From CAYFIW01 sp964500645 (lineage in GTDB: Bacteria; Chloroflexota; Dehalococcoidia; Lucifugimonadales; UBA826), in assembly GCA_964500645.1 (NCBI GenBank), contig CAZCOH010000061.1:1-9204 (forward strand): DNA of 9,204 bases, in the 5' to 3' direction. Positions 6,713 to 9,204 of the stretch are shown in pieces. Numbering within the stretch: position 1 is the stretch's first letter; every line of letters starts with the position of its first letter. Below the pieces are notes generated by a model. It was not told the DNA's origin and did not search any database. It was given only the letters and a program-made list of their open reading frames with translations. The translations under genes and the position numbers were made by a program.

Positions 6713-8116
6713 ATGTCAACCAGCGAGATAGCTCTTAAAGCCCACTTGCTTCGTCGGGCCGGATTCGGCGCCTCAAGAAGTGAATTAGAGAAGATTAATG
6801 AAAAAGATTATGAATCGATCGTGGAGGATTTGTTAAATCCTGATCGGTTTGAAGATCTAGATGAAGATTACATCATGAGGTATAACCCTGATGTTTCATA
6901 CCACGATGGGAACACTAATCATGCCGGTCGATGGGTATGGAGAATGATTAATTCAAAGAGGCCACTAGAGGAAAAAATGGCTCTTTTTTGGCATCATGTT
7001 TTTGCTACTGCTTGGTATAAAAGCGAGCATAGCCCTTCGGTCATAAGTCAAATAGAGAGCTTTAGGAAAAATGGGCTATCAAATATAAAGCAAGTGCTTT
7101 TAGATTTATCTAAAGATCCTGCCATGAATTATTGGCTTGATAATTGTGAGAATCATGCAGATCAACCTAATGAAAATTGGGGTAGAGAGCTGTTGGAACT
7201 GTTCTCTATGGGTGTAGGAAATTACACTGAAGATGATATTAAAAATGCTGCCCGTGCTTTTACCGGTTGGACATTTGAACAACCTTTGCCGTTGTATCCT
7301 TTCGGTCATTATGAATCCGCCTTTATTTATGATGAGAATGATCACGATGATAGCGAGAAGACCTTTTTGGGAAAGACGGGTAAATTTAATGGCGAAGATA
7401 TTATCGACATAATCTGTGAACAGCGAGCGACAGCGAAATTCATTTGTCGACATATATATACCTTCTTTGTAGAAGACGAGACGCAAGTTCATACTTGGAG
7501 TATTGAACCTCCCAGAAATCCTGATGCTATAGAAGCCATGATGGACGTCTTCATGAAGTCGGACGGAGATATTAAGTCCGTTTTACGCTTTGTGTTCAAT
7601 TCTGAGTTCTTCAAGGAAGCTCGATTTAAGAGGGTGAAAACGCCGTCAGAATTAGTGGCAGGTACCTTGAAATTGACGGGAACGTATGGAGTAATGCCTG
7701 AGACTGGAGAAGATGTCGGCAAACTTTATGGAGCTACCTCAGTTATGGGCCAAGCTCTTATGAATCCCCCAACAGTTGAAGGGTGGCATACTGGTGCTGA
7801 GTGGATTGATGGAGGGACTCTTAACGAAAGGATCAATTTCGCAGTCAATCAATTTAATGACGTTAATACGCCAGGCTTTCAAGACATGTTAGTACGACTT
7901 GGTGACTCTGTTAAGTCGGGTGATCTACTTGAGAAATGTCTGGACTTAGTAGGTATGTTAGAGGTTGGGGACGAGACACAGGAGGCATTGGGAAGATATT
8001 CAGATGCTGTTGGAGATCTAGATTTGAGTTCAGATCAGGCAAGAACTCAAAATGCTGAAAAAGTTGCTCGAATGATACAACTTATAGTTTCCACTAGAGA
8101 GTATCAATTCGCCTAA
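6713..8116 (+). CDS. DUF1800 domain-containing protein
   Basis: A 467-residue full-length DUF1800 protein. The family is recognised from HLLRRAGFGAS (residues 11-21), ALFWHHVFAT (90-99), the strongly conserved NENWGRELLELFSMGVGNYT (153-172) followed by AARAFTGW, FLGKTGKFNGEDII (218-231), RVKTPSELV (307-315) and the C-terminal NPPTVEGWHTG (351-361). The biochemical function of the family is not established; it is found beside DUF1501 genes in several phyla, as here. The start has AAGGGGGG (6697-6704) 8 nt before the ATG. Upstream in this frame there is a TGA at 6671-6673 and no ATG, GTG or TTG between, so no longer N-terminus is possible. Codon 1 is only about 10 residues before the first conserved motif, so no signal peptide exists and the protein should be cytoplasmic. 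It is probably the first gene of an operon with the DUF1501 gene. Confidence 0.93.
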   Translation: MSTSEIALKAHLLRRAGFGASRSELEKINEKDYESIVEDLLNPDRFEDLDEDYIMRYNPDVSYHDGNTNHAGRWVWRMINSKRPLEEKMALFWHHVFATAWYKSEHSPSVISQIESFRKNGLSNIKQVLLDLSKDPAMNYWLDNCENHADQPNENWGRELLELFSMGVGNYTEDDIKNAARAFTGWTFEQPLPLYPFGHYESAFIYDENDHDDSEKTFLGKTGKFNGEDIIDIICEQRATAKFICRHIYTFFVEDETQVHTWSIEPPRNPDAIEAMMDVFMKSDGDIKSVLRFVFNSEFFKEARFKRVKTPSELVAGTLKLTGTYGVMPETGEDVGKLYGATSVMGQALMNPPTVEGWHTGAEWIDGGTLNERINFAVNQFNDVNTPGFQDMLVRLGDSVKSGDLLEKCLDLVGMLEVGDETQEALGRYSDAVGDLDLSSDQARTQNAEKVARMIQLIVSTREYQFA

Positions 8117-8143
8117 ATTAAGGAAGTAAAAGGACCACGAGAG

Positions 8144-8147
8144 AAGG
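8144..8147 (+). promoter_or_regulatory. Ribosome binding site of the DUF1501 gene
   Basis: AAGG within GAGAAGG, 7 nt before the ATG at 8155. The frame upstream is closed by TAA at 8119-8121 with no alternative start codon in between, so this site fixes the N-terminus. Confidence 0.7.
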
Positions 8148-8154
8148 TAAAAAA

Positions 8155-9204
8155 ATGTCAACACAGATAAAGAAAGATCCGGTTTTTGTAGTTGTTCAGC
8201 TTAGTGGCGGAAATGACTTTATGAACGCTGTAATTCCGTATACTAACCCTGTTTACTATGACAATAGAAAGCTTTTAAATGTCCCTCAGGATGAAATACT
8301 TCCTTTAGACAATACATTAGGATGGCACCCTGAACTGGCTCCTATGAAGGAATTGTACGACAAAGGAATGGTGGGAATTGTTCAAGGTATAGGATATCCA
8401 GATTCAAATCGTAGTCACTTTAGAGGGATGGATATATGGCATACCTGCACACCAGATGAGGTGTCGACTGTAGGTTGGTTAGGAACTACTATTGAGCATT
8501 TAGACCCGAGTGGTTCTAACCCTCTAACTGGAGTTAATTTTGGTGTTGGGCTACCGCGTGCTATGACTAAAGCGGGTGTCCCTGTAACTAGTGTTTCAAA
8601 TCTCGATAACTATGGACTTTTGACTGGTATAGCTGCTGAGCAGCAGCGCGACCAGGCATTACAAATCTTTAAAGATATGTATGGACAGGCTATAGGGACA
8701 GGGCCTGTTATGGAATATCTATCTCGCACGGGTACGGACGTGCTTACGGGGGCAGATATGATCAATGTTGCCCCTCAACAATATCAATCATCCATCGAAT
8801 ATGCCGATAGTCCAATTGCCAAATCTTTGAGAGATGTGGCTCGGGTGCATACGGCAAATCTTGGTACTCGTATTTTCTATACTTCTCAGGGAGGGTATGA
8901 CACTCATGCTAACCAGGCGCCTGCGCAGCCAGGGCTGTTTAGAGATTTGGCAAGGGCGGTTAATGATTTCTTTGCTGACCTAGAAGAACACGACGCCGAT
9001 GATAATGTAGTGATGTTGATTTTCTCCGAATTTGGCAGAAGAATATATGACAATGGTTCAGGAACTGATCACGGGTCAGGTGGTGGCGCTTACATTATTG
9101 GTAAACCTATTGCCGGGGGACTCTACTCTGAATACCCATCGTTGGAAAGAGATCGATGGGCGAAGGGTGAGGATATGGAACACACCATAGACTACAGAGG
9201 TATT
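8155..9204 (+). CDS. DUF1501 domain-containing protein, 3'-truncated by window end
   Basis: The frame is open for 350 codons from ATG 8155 to the last base, with the C-terminus outside the window. DUF1501 signatures: FVVVQLSGGNDFMNAVIPY (residues 11-29), SNRSHFRGMDIWHT (84-97), GGYDTHANQ (246-254), IFSEFGRRIYDNGSGTDHG (289-307). The family is related to the alkaline-phosphatase/sulfatase fold; Asp21, Asp249, His251, Asp305 and His306 are the likely metal or active-site residues by analogy. No substrate is established. Many family members start with a twin-arginine leader; here the first core strand begins at residue 9 and no upstream start exists, so the protein appears leaderless and cytoplasmic. 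It follows the DUF1800 gene by 38 nt on the same strand, the usual pairing, and the two are likely co-transcribed and functionally linked. Confidence 0.93.
   Translation, partial: MSTQIKKDPVFVVVQLSGGNDFMNAVIPYTNPVYYDNRKLLNVPQDEILPLDNTLGWHPELAPMKELYDKGMVGIVQGIGYPDSNRSHFRGMDIWHTCTPDEVSTVGWLGTTIEHLDPSGSNPLTGVNFGVGLPRAMTKAGVPVTSVSNLDNYGLLTGIAAEQQRDQALQIFKDMYGQAIGTGPVMEYLSRTGTDVLTGADMINVAPQQYQSSIEYADSPIAKSLRDVARVHTANLGTRIFYTSQGGYDTHANQAPAQPGLFRDLARAVNDFFADLEEHDADDNVVMLIFSEFGRRIYDNGSGTDHGSGGGAYIIGKPIAGGLYSEYPSLERDRWAKGEDMEHTIDYRGI

Noticed and set aside
7106..7492. 128-codon minus-strand open frame inside the DUF1800 gene
   Set aside because: It lies wholly within a well-conserved DUF1800 coding region, shows no recognisable domain, and is rich in Ile as expected for an antisense shadow.
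1..9204. Mobile element, CRISPR array, tRNA or rRNA
   Set aside because: No transposase or integrase motifs, no direct-repeat array, and no RNA-gene-like sequence were seen; the gaps between genes are all under 160 nt.

Overview
The window looks like a stretch of an AT-rich bacterial chromosome with standard code, good Shine-Dalgarno sites and short intergenic gaps. The gene mix is a mandelate-racemase-type enolase-superfamily enzyme, a crotonase, a ring-cleavage-type hydratase, an Eis-like acetyltransferase, a VWA protein and a DUF1800/DUF1501 pair. That mix would fit a marine Chloroflexota lineage such as SAR202, which is known for expanded enolase-superfamily families. This assignment is inference from gene content only; no rRNA or other phylogenetic marker is present.

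Layout. (1) Bases 1-2175, plus strand: a catabolic cassette of a 5'-truncated crotonase, a 2-oxopent-4-enoate-hydratase-like enzyme (TTG start at 578) and an alpha/beta hydrolase. The three classes would suit breakdown of a ring-cleavage or unsaturated-acid substrate to CoA-linked products. (2) Bases 2172-4450, minus strand: a two-gene operon in which the enolase-superfamily enzyme is read first, followed after 17 nt by an Eis-like GNAT acetyltransferase. It converges on the first cassette, and the two terminal stop codons share one TTAA. (3) Bases 4451-4596: a 146-nt divergent intergenic region with an inverted repeat just before the next gene's ribosome binding site. (4) Bases 4597-6558, plus strand: a 653-residue protein with a long helical N-terminal part, a probable winged-helix segment and a C-terminal VWA domain with an intact MIDAS. 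(5) Bases 6559-6712: a gap holding a 10-bp perfect inverted repeat. (6) Bases 6713 to the window end, plus strand: a DUF1800 gene followed after 38 nt by a DUF1501 gene that runs off the edge.

The points most worth attention are these. The DUF1800/DUF1501 pair has no room for signal peptides, as shown by in-frame stops and the absence of upstream starts. The VWA protein has no AAA+ partner in view. The enolase-superfamily protein has every mandelate racemase catalytic residue at the same residue number as the prototype enzyme. The crotonase lacks both classical catalytic glutamates. No mobile element, CRISPR array, tRNA or rRNA was seen.
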